A DNA stretch of 36,264 bases, taken from positions 1 through 36,264 of the forward strand of contig CAJYJW010000227.1 of the NCBI GenBank assembly GCA_913775025.1. Direction: 5' to 3'. The notes below the pieces were generated by a model. That model saw only the letters and a list, made by a program, of their open reading frames with translations. It was not told the DNA's origin and did no database searches. The position numbers and the translations under genes are program-made. The stretch is from an uncultured Sphingomonas sp. GTDB lineage: Bacteria; Pseudomonadota; Alphaproteobacteria; Sphingomonadales; Sphingomonadaceae. Of the stretch, positions 1-8,389 are shown piece after piece. How positions within the stretch are numbered: the first letter of the stretch is position 1; each line of letters opens with the position of its first letter.

Positions 1-868
1 GCTTGGCGTGCAGCGCGGCATCGAGGTCGTGTCGCGGATCAAGATGGTCGTGCTCACGGTCGTTCTGCTGGGCCTCGTCGCCTATAACGCGATCCATTTC
101 GGCCTCGGGCCGAGCGTTACCTTCCTGCTTTATCCCGATTTCGGCGCGCTGACCGGGGCCAGCATCCTGACGGCGCTCGGTCAGGCGCTATTCTCCACGG
201 CCATCGGCGCGGGGGTGCTGATGACATACAGCGCCTATCTGCCGGAGGGGGTTTCGATTCCGCGATCGACCGGGATCGTCTGCTGCTCGGTCATCGGTAT
301 CTCGCTGCTGGCCGGGCTCGCGATCTTTCCGATCGTGCTGTCGAGCGGGCTGACTCCGTCGGAAGGCCCGAACCTCGTCTTCGTAACGCTGCCGGTCGCG
401 TTCGGCACGATGCCGGGCGGGCGGATCGTGAGCCTCGTTTTCTTCACCATGATATCGCTCGGTGCGTTTACGACCGGCGTCGGCATGCTTGAACCGGTCG
501 TCTCCTGGCTGATCGAGGCGACGGGGCGTTCGCGGCGCACCATCGCGCTGATCGCGGCGGCGGCGGTGGGCGCGGTGGGCCTGCCGTCGGGCCTGTCGTT
601 CAACGCGCTGCGCGACGTGCATCCGCTCGCCGCCGTGCCGGGGGCCGCGAGCAAGACATTCTTCGATCTGCTCGATTTCGGCATCGCCGAACTGCTGCTG
701 CCGCTGAACGCGCTGCTGATCGCGCTGCTCGCGGCCTGGGCGTTGCGGCGTTCGCTGGTCGGGCGAACCGATCTGTCGCCGGCGCGCCATCGCGTCTGGC
801 AGGCGCTGACCGGTATCGGCGCGCCGGCGGCGATCGTCGTGCTCATGATCCATCTCCTCACCCATTGA
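1..868 (+). CDS. Sodium-dependent transporter of the NSS (SNF) family, 5'-truncated
   Basis: This is the C-terminal part of a neurotransmitter:sodium symporter family transporter, which couples solute uptake (typically amino acids in bacteria) to sodium entry across the inner membrane. Reading from base 2 gives an LGVQRGIE segment, which matches the loop before TM6 of bacterial NSS proteins, so the true start lies upstream of the window and the GTG at 8 is only internal. About 289 residues remain, with several hydrophobic helices, including a G-A-F-T-T-G-V-G-M segment where the family has its conserved TM8 region, and a final helix ending close to the TGA at 866-868. It reads in the same direction as the class V PLP enzyme 43 bases downstream, so the two could be co-transcribed. 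The substrate cannot be read from this fragment. Confidence 0.85.
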   Translation, partial: LGVQRGIEVVSRIKMVVLTVVLLGLVAYNAIHFGLGPSVTFLLYPDFGALTGASILTALGQALFSTAIGAGVLMTYSAYLPEGVSIPRSTGIVCCSVIGISLLAGLAIFPIVLSSGLTPSEGPNLVFVTLPVAFGTMPGGRIVSLVFFTMISLGAFTTGVGMLEPVVSWLIEATGRSRRTIALIAAAAVGAVGLPSGLSFNALRDVHPLAAVPGAASKTFFDLLDFGIAELLLPLNALLIALLAAWALRRSLVGRTDLSPARHRVWQALTGIGAPAAIVVLMIHLLTH

Positions 869-911
869 CGCGATCGCCGCCGGCGACGCGCGGCATCCTG
901 GAGCCCAAGCT

Positions 912-2069
912 ATGTCGACGTTCGATATTGACGCATTTCGGGCGCAATTCCGCTCCCTTCCCCGCCTCGTCTATCTGAACAGCGGCTCCTACGGGCTGCT
1001 CGCTGACAGCGTCGCGCAGGCGTTCAAAGACTATCTCGATCTGCGCATGCGGCGTGGCGCGGACTGGGGCGCTTGGGTGGGCGAGCTGGAGGCCGTGCGC
1101 GCCGGCATGGCGCGGCTGCTGGAGGTGGAGGCGGACGATGTGGCGATTACCGCCTCGGCCTCGGCCGGCCTCAATGCGCTCGCCAGCGCGATCGATTTCG
1201 GCGGCGCGCGAAACCGGATCCTCGTCACCGATGCGGATTTTCCGACCGGCGCGCAGATATGGCACGCGCAGGAGCGGGCGGGCGCGCAGGTGATTCACGT
1301 GCCCGAGAATGCCGATCACATGGTTTCCGCCGATGCGGTGACGGCGCTGATCGACGAACGGACCGCGCTCGTGGCGCTGTCCCACGTCTGCTACCGCCAT
1401 GGCGCGCGCCTGCCAGACGAGGCGATCCGGCGGATCTGCGATGTCGCCCATGCGCATGGCGCACTGGTGATGCTGGACAGCTATCAGGTCGTGGGCACCC
1501 GGCCGATCCGGCCGCGCGATCTGAATGTCGACATTCTGGTCGGCGGGATGCTCAAATATCTCCTCGGCACCGGCGGCATCGGCTTTCTCTATGTGCGGCC
1601 TGGATTGATTGACCGGCTGGTCCCCCGCACCTCCGGCTGGTTCGCCCAGGCCGATATCGATGCCATGAACATCTTCGCCAACGATCCCAGCCGCACCGCG
1701 CGCCGGTTCGAGGCGGGCACGCCGCCCGTGCCGAGCCTTGCGCCCGCGCGGGCCGGCATCGATCTGGTGATGGAAACAGGGCTCGACGCGATCGAGGCGC
1801 AGATCCGGCAGGTGACGCGGCACGCACTCGATGGGTTGGCGGCCGAAGGCATCCGGTACGACAATCCGACGGACGATGCGCGGCGGGGGCCGCTCATCTC
1901 GATCCCGACGCACGATCAACATGCGCTGGTCGCGGCCCTGGCGGGGCGGGACATCGTTACATCCAACCGCGACGGACGTCTGCGCGCCGGCTTCCATGCC
2001 TATAACAACGAGGCGGACGCCGACGCCTTCGTCGCGGCGCTGGTCGCGAACCGGGGGTTGCTGGCGTGA
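912..2069 (+). CDS. Class V aminotransferase-fold PLP-dependent enzyme
   Basis: The 385-residue protein has the class V PLP fold shared by cysteine desulfurases, isopenicillin N epimerases and kynureninases. Visible landmarks are N-S-G-S-Y-G near residue 22, the cofactor aspartate in LDSYQ (D189) and the Schiff-base lysine in GGMLKYLLG (K215), followed by a G-G-I-G-F-L-Y-V-R strand. It fits the broad isopenicillin-N-epimerase-like group better than true kynureninase, which is longer and has different active-site surroundings. The stop overlaps the start of the following M20 peptidase (GTGA), so the two are translationally coupled. A role in amino-acid or peptide breakdown is likely, but the substrate is unknown. 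Confidence 0.8.
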   Translation: MSTFDIDAFRAQFRSLPRLVYLNSGSYGLLADSVAQAFKDYLDLRMRRGADWGAWVGELEAVRAGMARLLEVEADDVAITASASAGLNALASAIDFGGARNRILVTDADFPTGAQIWHAQERAGAQVIHVPENADHMVSADAVTALIDERTALVALSHVCYRHGARLPDEAIRRICDVAHAHGALVMLDSYQVVGTRPIRPRDLNVDILVGGMLKYLLGTGGIGFLYVRPGLIDRLVPRTSGWFAQADIDAMNIFANDPSRTARRFEAGTPPVPSLAPARAGIDLVMETGLDAIEAQIRQVTRHALDGLAAEGIRYDNPTDDARRGPLISIPTHDQHALVAALAGRDIVTSNRDGRLRAGFHAYNNEADADAFVAALVANRGLLA

Positions 2070-3562
2070 GGGCGCTACGGCGGCTTGCCCTCGCGGGGCT
2101 GTTGGCCGCAGCGTCTGCGCTTCAGGCGGCCCCGCCGATCGATCCGGCCACGCGGGCCGGGTTGAACGAGCTCGTCACCTTCATCCGCCTGCCCAACGTC
2201 ACCACCCGATCCACCGTCGAGATCCGTCGCAATGCGGACTGGCTGGAGACGGCCTTCAGGCGATATGGCTGGACGACCCGGCAACTGGCGGACGGCGAGA
2301 CGCCGATGGTCTATGCCGAATGGGGCAAGGCGCGTCGTGGCGCGGGCACCATTCTGTTCTACGCGCATATGGACGGGCAACCCGCCCGGCCGGAGCAATG
2401 GGCGCAGCCGAACCCTTTCGAGCCGGTATTGAGGCAATGCGCCGATCCCGCAACCTGCCCTATGCTGCCGCTGGACAGGCTGGCGGAAGGCCCGATCGAT
2501 CCCGAATGGCGGCTGTTTGCGCGCTCGGCGGCGGACGACAAGGCGCCGATCCTGATGATGATCGCCGCGGTGAAGCGATTGCGCGCACGCGGGATCACCC
2601 CCGCCGTCCATATCAAGATGATCGTCGATTCCCATGAGGAGGGCGGGCCGCCGACGCTGAAGGACGTGGTGGCGCGCAATGCCGCGCTGCTGGGGGCCGA
2701 TGCGGTCGTGATGATGGACGGGCCGATGCATCCCTCCAACCGGCCGACGCTGGTGCTCGGCCATCGCGGCGGCGGCGTGATGCGGTTGACGATCTGGGGG
2801 CCGCGCACCGCGGTGCACAGCGGGCATTTCGGCAATTATGCGCCCAACCCCGCACAGAGGCTCGCCCGGCTGATCGCCCGGTTCAAGGACGATGCCGGGG
2901 GCGTGCTGATCCCCGGATATGAAGATGGCGTGGATCCGGTGTTTCTCGCCGCCGCCCGACGCTTCGCCGTACCGGACGACGAGCCCGCGATGCGGCGCAC
3001 GCTCGGCATCGGCGCGGCGGAGCGCGCGGGGGAGGGGTATCGCGCGGCGATGGCGCGGCCGTCGCTCAACATCATCGGGCTTGCCGCAGGATCGATGGGC
3101 GCACTGGATCAATCGATCGTGCCGGATCGGGCGATCGCCGCCTTCGACATCCGCACCGTGCCGGGGATCGGTTTCGATCGCGAGGTCGGCCTGGTGCGCC
3201 GAACGATCGAAGCGGCGGGCTATACGCTGGTGGACAAGGCGCCGACGGATGCCGAACGCGCCGCCCGCCCGATGCTGGCCACGCTGGAATCGCGATGGCT
3301 GTCCGACGCCTTGTTCACCGATCCGGCATCGCGCCCCGCGCGCTGGGCGCAGGCGGGTTTGGGCCCAGATATCGTCGTGATCCCGCTGATGGGCGGCAGC
3401 GTCCCCTCGGCGCCGTTAGTGACGGGAATGAAGGTGCCGGCGATCCTCCTGCCGCTGGTGAACGCGGACAACAATCAGCACGCGCCGGACGAGAATCTGC
3501 GGATCGGCAATTTCATGCGTGGCGTGGAAACTGTTGCGGAATTGCTACAGACCCCGCTCTGA
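2066..3562 (+). CDS. Secreted M20-family zinc metallopeptidase
   Basis: The 498-residue protein begins with GTG overlapping the preceding stop. Its N-terminus has arginines, a hydrophobic leucine/alanine run and an A-L-Q-A-A region typical of a Sec signal peptide, so it is probably periplasmic. M20 metal-site motifs are present in order: YAHMDGQ (H101, D103), RSAADDKAP (D157/D158), DSHEEGG (E191 general base, E192) and a final N-N-Q-H-A-P-D-E-N near the C-terminus. A V-H-S-G-H-F-G-N segment marks the lid domain. These enzymes are carboxypeptidases or dipeptidases. The order class V PLP enzyme then peptidase suggests peptide or acylated amino-acid scavenging. Confidence 0.85.
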   Translation: MRALRRLALAGLLAAASALQAAPPIDPATRAGLNELVTFIRLPNVTTRSTVEIRRNADWLETAFRRYGWTTRQLADGETPMVYAEWGKARRGAGTILFYAHMDGQPARPEQWAQPNPFEPVLRQCADPATCPMLPLDRLAEGPIDPEWRLFARSAADDKAPILMMIAAVKRLRARGITPAVHIKMIVDSHEEGGPPTLKDVVARNAALLGADAVVMMDGPMHPSNRPTLVLGHRGGGVMRLTIWGPRTAVHSGHFGNYAPNPAQRLARLIARFKDDAGGVLIPGYEDGVDPVFLAAARRFAVPDDEPAMRRTLGIGAAERAGEGYRAAMARPSLNIIGLAAGSMGALDQSIVPDRAIAAFDIRTVPGIGFDREVGLVRRTIEAAGYTLVDKAPTDAERAARPMLATLESRWLSDALFTDPASRPARWAQAGLGPDIVVIPLMGGSVPSAPLVTGMKVPAILLPLVNADNNQHAPDENLRIGNFMRGVETVAELLQTPL

Positions 3563-3573
3563 CCATGCAGGAA

Positions 3574-3595
3574 TATGAAAACGAGTATGAAAACG
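3574..3595 (+). repeat. Tandem direct repeat TATGAAAACG x2
   Basis: The 10-mer TATGAAAACG occurs at 3574-3583 and again at 3586-3595, a 12-base period, in the spacer before the TonB-dependent receptor. It directly abuts the GCTTTA/TAAAGC inverted repeat. It could be an activator site or part of the promoter, but no function is known and two copies may be chance. Confidence 0.45.
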
Positions 3596-3610
3596 CTTTA
3601 CAGTTAAAGC
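3595..3610. promoter_or_regulatory. Palindromic operator candidate GCTTTA-N4-TAAAGC
   Basis: A perfect inverted repeat, GCTTTA CAGT TAAAGC, lies 73 bases before the receptor start at 3684. It contains the TTTA-N4-TAAA core also seen at 18096 and, with one mismatch each, at 17495 and 23479, so I read it as a binding site for a shared (MarR-type) regulator. It could instead be a short terminator hairpin for the M20 gene ending at 3562, but no T-run follows. Confidence 0.5.
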
Positions 3611-3683
3611 AATCTGCGTTTCGATGAGGGCACAACAGAAAATTCGCAGGAACGACGCCACACTTTCTCGGGGGAGAGACCTT

Positions 3684-6098
3684 ATGCGCTCATCGTACCT
3701 GATTTCCGGTTCCGCTCTCGCCCTTGCGCTCGGCGTAAGCCCGGCCCTGGCGCAACCCACCGGCGTTTCTCCGGCGGACGCGCCCACGACCGCGACGTCG
3801 ATCGATACCAGCACGGAGGCGCGGGCGTCGGCAGACGTGACCGCCGACATCGTCGTGACCGCCCGCAAGCGCGGCGAGGAGCGTCTGCAGGATATTCCCG
3901 CCTCGATCAGCGCGATCAGCGGCGATGCGCTCGCCAAGCAGGGCGCGACCAACTTCACCGATTTCGCCTATCGCGTACCGGGCCTGACCTTCACCGATCA
4001 GGGGCCGGGCCAGAAGCGCTACACGCTGCGCGGCGTGCAGTCCGCCGGGCAGGAGCAGGTGGCGGTCTATTATGACGAGGTGCCGATCCCCGGCATCCAA
4101 AGCTCCACCGGCGACTCCGGTTCGCAGATCGGCGACCTCCAGCTTTACGATCTCGATCGCGTCGAGGTGTTGAAGGGGCCGCAGAGCACGACCTTCGGCG
4201 CCAATTCGCAGACGGGCGCGGTGCGCTATATCCTCAAGAAGCCGCAACTGACCGATTTCGGCGGCTCCGCTCAAGTGGAGCTGAACAATGTCGCGCATGG
4301 CGGCACAGGCGCGAACGCGCTCGGCATGGTCAACCTGCCGCTGGTCAACGGCAAGCTCGGCCTGCGCGTCGTCGGCTATTATGTGCTGACGCCGGGTTAT
4401 GTGGACAATGTGCGCCTCGGCCTGAAGGACGTGAACGAGGATCGCAACCGCGGCGTGCGCGCCATGCTGCGTTGGGAGGCGAACGACTGGCTGACCTTCG
4501 ATGCGATGGCCTGGTATCAGAAGCGCTTCACCAAGGGCGCGAGCGAAACCCAGCCCTATGACACGTTCCGGGAACGCGGCGATCCGAGCGATCAGGGCTA
4601 TAAGGATGTGGTGCCGAGCTTCGCCCGCTTCCAAACCGGCCCCTATAACGCCGGCTTCTATGTGCGCACGCCCCGCCCCGATGAGCAGCAGATCTATTCG
4701 CTGACCGGTACCGCCGATCTGGGCTTCGGCGTGCTCACCGCCACCGGATCGATCTATAAGCGCGATTTCCAATATTATCGCGAAAACAGCTTTTCGATCA
4801 TATCGCTGGGCGGCGGCCCGGCCGGGGCCATCTGCCTGCGTGGCGTCCCCTGCCGTCGGGCGGATCTGTTCCCGGAGCTTACCGATCAGACGCAGACACT
4901 GAACCAGAAGACCGCCGAGATACGGCTCAATTCCAGCGGCACCGGGCCCTTCCAGTGGCTCGTCGGTGCTTTCTACCGGGATCGCGCGTCCGATTTCCGC
5001 AGCTATTCGCCGATCGTCGACGCGCAGGGTTTCCCGATCGTCGCGACGACGCCGCCGACCGGCTTTTCGATCACGCCCGGCGCGGGGATCGAAGGGTGCA
5101 ACCCGTGCGGCTTCGCCCGCGTCAACACGCGCAGCATCAAGGAAAGCGCGCTCTTCGGCGAGGCGACCCTCGACCTGACCGACTGGCTGGAGGTGATGGG
5201 CGGCCTGCGCTATTTCGAGGCCAAGCAGACCGATTTCGGCTCGACGCTGTTCCAGTCGCCGCTGCTCGGCAGCACGCTGCCGGCCGATTATAATCGTCGC
5301 GTGAAGGAAAACCGCCTCATTAAGAAGGCGCAGATCTCGATCAAGCCTAGTGACGACATCACTTTTTACGTGCTCGCGTCCGAAGGCTATCGCCTGGGCG
5401 GCACCAACCAGTCCGCCTCGGTGCTGGTGCCGGACGGCTATGATTCTGACTCGCTGTGGAACTACGAGGCCGGCATCAAGACCACGTGGTTCGACCGGCG
5501 GCTGATCGTCAACGCATCCGTCTATCGCATCGACTGGTCGAACATCCAGGTGACGGGGCGCGACCCCACCGGCACGTTCGGCTTCATCGGTAACGCTGGC
5601 GACGCGCGTTTCGAGGGGCTGGAGCTGGAGGTGCAGGCGCGGCCGACCCAGCGCTGGAGCCTGTCCGGCGGCCTCAACTGGCTGCCCAAGCATGAGCTGA
5701 CCGAGGATCAGCGGTCCACCACGATCGTGGCGAACGGTCTGGCGGGCGACAAGATACCGCGCGTGCCCACGCTGACCGCGAACTTCTCCGGCCAATATAC
5801 CGTGCCGCTCAACGACAGCTGGTCTGCCTATGTGCGGGGCGATTACAGCTTCAAGGGCAAGGCCGGCACGGAGCTTCGCCCGACGCTGTCGACCTATCGC
5901 ATCCAGCGCTCCTTCAGCCTGGTCAACGTGCGGGTGGGCGCGGACGATGAGGACAGCAAGCTGGGCATCGCCCTCTTTGTCAACAATCTGTTCGACAAAC
6001 GCGCCGACGTGTACGTCGTCGCGGCGACCGCGCAGCCGACCTACCGCATCCTCGCCCAGCCGCGCACGATCGGTATCACCGCCACCAAGCAGTTCTGA
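3684..6098 (+). CDS. TonB-dependent outer-membrane receptor
   Basis: The 804-residue receptor transports a ligand across the outer membrane using TonB energy. I chose ATG 3684 because a GGGGAGAG ribosome site (3671-3678) precedes it and the protein then starts with a clear signal peptide ending A-L-A-Q; the reading frame is open further upstream without such support. A DIVVTARKRGEE TonB-box/plug entry lies around residue 55, then plug motifs (Y-R-V-P-G-L-T-F; L-R-G-V-Q; R-V-E-V-L-K-G-P-Q), a long beta-barrel with aromatic-rich strands, and an LFDKRADVY region near a C-terminal F. It is the first gene of a tight run with the CDGSH-bicupin (25 bases on) and the PrnB-like protein, which hints that its cargo is the aromatic substrate rather than a siderophore. 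Cargo is inferred only. Confidence 0.88.
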   Translation: MRSSYLISGSALALALGVSPALAQPTGVSPADAPTTATSIDTSTEARASADVTADIVVTARKRGEERLQDIPASISAISGDALAKQGATNFTDFAYRVPGLTFTDQGPGQKRYTLRGVQSAGQEQVAVYYDEVPIPGIQSSTGDSGSQIGDLQLYDLDRVEVLKGPQSTTFGANSQTGAVRYILKKPQLTDFGGSAQVELNNVAHGGTGANALGMVNLPLVNGKLGLRVVGYYVLTPGYVDNVRLGLKDVNEDRNRGVRAMLRWEANDWLTFDAMAWYQKRFTKGASETQPYDTFRERGDPSDQGYKDVVPSFARFQTGPYNAGFYVRTPRPDEQQIYSLTGTADLGFGVLTATGSIYKRDFQYYRENSFSIISLGGGPAGAICLRGVPCRRADLFPELTDQTQTLNQKTAEIRLNSSGTGPFQWLVGAFYRDRASDFRSYSPIVDAQGFPIVATTPPTGFSITPGAGIEGCNPCGFARVNTRSIKESALFGEATLDLTDWLEVMGGLRYFEAKQTDFGSTLFQSPLLGSTLPADYNRRVKENRLIKKAQISIKPSDDITFYVLASEGYRLGGTNQSASVLVPDGYDSDSLWNYEAGIKTTWFDRRLIVNASVYRIDWSNIQVTGRDPTGTFGFIGNAGDARFEGLELEVQARPTQRWSLSGGLNWLPKHELTEDQRSTTIVANGLAGDKIPRVPTLTANFSGQYTVPLNDSWSAYVRGDYSFKGKAGTELRPTLSTYRIQRSFSLVNVRVGADDEDSKLGIALFVNNLFDKRADVYVVAATAQPTYRILAQPRTIGITATKQF

Positions 6099-6123
6099 TA
6101 TCCCGCCACCGGAGCCTTCTGCC

Positions 6124-7185
6124 ATGACGATCGAAACGGAGAAACAGGCTGTCGTCGCCGCGCGCAAGCCCTTCTACAAGGAATTGCGCGCGGGGCAGAA
6201 GGTGCTGTGGTGTAGCTGCGGGCAATCGAAGCGGCAGCCCTATTGCGATGGCCGCTCGCATGCGGGCACCGGCTTCGAGCCGATGCAATATACCGCCCCG
6301 CGGGACGAGGAGGTTCTGTTCTGCGGCTGCAAGCAGACGGGCACGGCGCCCTTCTGCGACGGCGCGCACAGCAACCTGCCCGGCGGCTATCGCGACGAGG
6401 AGGCCGATCCGGCACAGCCGGAGGTCGCCTATTCCCAGCCGGACGAGAAGGGCTTTGCCCGCCTGAACGGCAACTGTTACGTCGTCACCCCCCCGCCCGC
6501 CGTGGCGGGGCAGGCATGGGCCTTGACGACCCTGGTGTCGCCCGCGCTGGGCGCGCGGCACCAGTCGCAAGTCCATCTGCGGCTGGCCTCGGGCGACTCC
6601 CCCGTTCTGGCGAGCGACGTGGGTGACGTGGCGCTGTGGATCCGGGCGGGGGAGGGCGAGATCGCGATCGGCGACCGACGCTTCCCGGCGCTTGGTGGGT
6701 CCGGCGTATCGATCCGCCGGGGCGAGACGTTCCGGCTGACGTGCACGGGCGCCCCGCTCGATATCTATGCCTCGGTCTGCCCCGGTGGCGACCGGCTGGA
6801 CGAACGTGCGGCGATGGCGGACGACTTCGACGCCGCCTGGCCAGATCGCGTCGTCGGCATCGATCAGGAAAGCCGCCACGCGATGGGACCGCGCTGGTTT
6901 CAGATGCTGGTCGACGAACGGCACGGCCTGAACAACACCGCGCAGTTCGTCGGCCATATTCCCAAATCGCGCGCCGAAATGCATCGCCACCTCTACGAAG
7001 AGGCGCTGATCATCCTTTCGGGCGGCGGCACGATCTGGAACGAAACGTCTCGCGCGCGGGTGAATCCCGGCGACGTGATCTTTTTCCCGCGCAAGCACGT
7101 CCATTCCCTGCAATGTACGGCGGACGAGGGTATGGACGTCGTCGGCCTGATCCACCCGGGCACCAATCCGGGGATCAACTACTGA
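6124..7185 (+). CDS. Double CDGSH iron-sulfur protein fused to a bicupin domain
   Basis: The 353-residue protein starts with two CDGSH-type [2Fe-2S] motifs. The first is C30-S-C32 ... P-Y-C41-D-G-R-S-H46. The second is C67-G-C69 ... P-F-C78-D-G-A-H82, which has canonical spacing. The first carries one extra residue (R44) before S-H. A divergent cupin-like region follows at roughly 130-215. A C-terminal cupin has metal-type ligands in MHRHLYEE (H287, H289, E292/E293) and a PGDVIFFPRKHVH strand (H325, H327). CDGSH proteins carry redox-active clusters, and metal cupins are often dioxygenases or isomerases, so the fusion may pair electron transfer with an oxidative or metal-dependent step. The start ATG lies 25 bases after the receptor stop, and the PrnB-like gene begins 28 bases after this one. 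The function is not known to me. Confidence 0.8.
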   Translation: MTIETEKQAVVAARKPFYKELRAGQKVLWCSCGQSKRQPYCDGRSHAGTGFEPMQYTAPRDEEVLFCGCKQTGTAPFCDGAHSNLPGGYRDEEADPAQPEVAYSQPDEKGFARLNGNCYVVTPPPAVAGQAWALTTLVSPALGARHQSQVHLRLASGDSPVLASDVGDVALWIRAGEGEIAIGDRRFPALGGSGVSIRRGETFRLTCTGAPLDIYASVCPGGDRLDERAAMADDFDAAWPDRVVGIDQESRHAMGPRWFQMLVDERHGLNNTAQFVGHIPKSRAEMHRHLYEEALIILSGGGTIWNETSRARVNPGDVIFFPRKHVHSLQCTADEGMDVVGLIHPGTNPGINY

Positions 7186-7213
7186 CGGAGCCGCCGGTAA
7201 CCGGGCGTTGACG

Positions 7214-8383
7214 ATGACCAATACCGACGCATTCGAGCATTGGATCCGTACGGCGTTCGTCGCGATGAATACCGAACTGGAGACGTTGTACTTCGCACAG
7301 GCGGATCGATCGAACGTCGCAGGGGTCGGCGATGCGATCAAGACGGCGCTGCACGACGAAGGCCGCGCGTTGATCGCGCCGCTGCTTGCGGAGGGTAGTA
7401 CCGACGAGGGGTTCGAGGCGGCGTTCGGGCTGCTTGGCAACGTCGGTTTCTACATCGGCGCGCTTCGTCGGCACGAGCTGACCAACCCGGATGTGGAGGA
7501 ACGCTCTCCGCTGGCCGAGGCATCGGCGCTGGCGCTGCACGTGGGCGCGGCGACCGGCATGGCGCCCCGTTTCGCCACCGCGCACCTGGCGACGCATAAT
7601 CTGGCGGTCGAGGGGGTGCGCAAAAGCTTCACGTCGCTCGCCGACGAATTCCTGTTCATCGATGAGAATACGCGCGGCATCCTCAGCCTGCAGCGCGCGG
7701 CGGACGCGCTACAGCGGATCCTGCCGCTCGGCGTATCCAGCCCGGTGATCGACGTCCTCTATGAGGATGCGAAGGGCGCGCTCAGCGATGTGATACGCTT
7801 CAACGCAAGGCTGTTCGACCAACTCGATATCGATCGCTTCTTCTACAGCGTGCGGCCCTATTACAAGCCATACCGCGTCGGCCGCACCGTCTACCGCGGG
7901 GCGAATGCGGGCGATTCCTCGGGCATCAACGAGATCGATCTGCTGCTCGGCCTGTGCCGGGCGAGCGACACCACCTATGCGCAGATGCTGCACGACAAGA
8001 TGGCGTACATGATGCCCGCCGACCAGCGCCGCCTACGCGACTGTATGCGGCGGCGTAGCCTGCTCGACGAACTGCTCGCGCTGGCGGACGCGCATGGGCG
8101 GGCGCCATGGTTCCGCGCCAGCGCCGCCGCCTTTCTCGACGTGTGCGATCTGTTCGCCACCACCGCGCGGCAGCACCACGATCAGCTGGTGAAGCGGTTC
8201 ATCGAGCAGCCGGCCGGGGCGTTGTCGCCGGTGCGCCTGAACGGCATCACCGCCAGTGGGCCGCCGCTCTCCGTGTTGCTGGCCAGTCTGGAACGGCTGC
8301 GCGATCTGCGCTGCGCCGCCCCGCGCAGCGACATCCCGAGCCGCCACGCCGATCTGGCGAAACTGCGCGCGCTGGCCGGCTGA
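7214..8383 (+). CDS. PrnB-like heme protein (tryptophan/indoleamine dioxygenase superfamily)
   Basis: The 389-residue protein resembles PrnB, the enzyme that rearranges 7-chlorotryptophan in pyrrolnitrin synthesis and belongs to the histidine-ligated heme-dependent aromatic oxygenase superfamily with TDO and IDO. Segments I align from memory are GNVGFYIGALRRHE (PrnB: an F-F-L-G-S-L-K-R-H run), KSFTSLADEFLF, and VRPYYKPYRVGRTVY, matching PrnB's R-P-F-Y-E-P-I-R-V-G. H321/H322 in A-R-Q-H-H-D-Q sit where PrnB has a P-H-L-K-L histidine and are the candidate axial heme ligands. I prefer ATG 7214 to the TTG at 7208; neither has a strong ribosome site. No pyrrolnitrin partners (prnA, C, D) are in the window. 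Its place behind the CDGSH-bicupin suggests indole or tryptophan ring oxidation, which is inference. Confidence 0.65.
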   Translation: MTNTDAFEHWIRTAFVAMNTELETLYFAQADRSNVAGVGDAIKTALHDEGRALIAPLLAEGSTDEGFEAAFGLLGNVGFYIGALRRHELTNPDVEERSPLAEASALALHVGAATGMAPRFATAHLATHNLAVEGVRKSFTSLADEFLFIDENTRGILSLQRAADALQRILPLGVSSPVIDVLYEDAKGALSDVIRFNARLFDQLDIDRFFYSVRPYYKPYRVGRTVYRGANAGDSSGINEIDLLLGLCRASDTTYAQMLHDKMAYMMPADQRRLRDCMRRRSLLDELLALADAHGRAPWFRASAAAFLDVCDLFATTARQHHDQLVKRFIEQPAGALSPVRLNGITASGPPLSVLLASLERLRDLRCAAPRSDIPSRHADLAKLRALAG

Positions 8384-8389
8384 ACCTCC

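Noticed and set aside
858-1997. Minus-strand frame of 379 codons opposite the class V PLP enzyme
   Set aside because: Its composition is dominated by Arg, Ala and Gly with no recognisable domain, while the opposite strand has clear PLP-enzyme motifs.
912-2069. Kynureninase for the class V PLP enzyme
   Set aside because: The length and the surroundings of K215 suit the isopenicillin-N-epimerase-like group, and it is coupled to a peptidase rather than to the aromatic genes.
3690-6167. Long open frame of 825 codons on the minus strand opposite the TonB receptor
   Set aside because: It is an antisense shadow of a GC-rich gene: the composition is dominated by Arg, Ala and His, it shows no family motifs, and the plus-strand receptor is unmistakable.
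7214-8383. Pyrrolnitrin biosynthesis cluster
   Set aside because: No tryptophan halogenase, second halogenase or aminopyrrolnitrin oxygenase is visible, so the PrnB resemblance is taken as a superfamily relation only.
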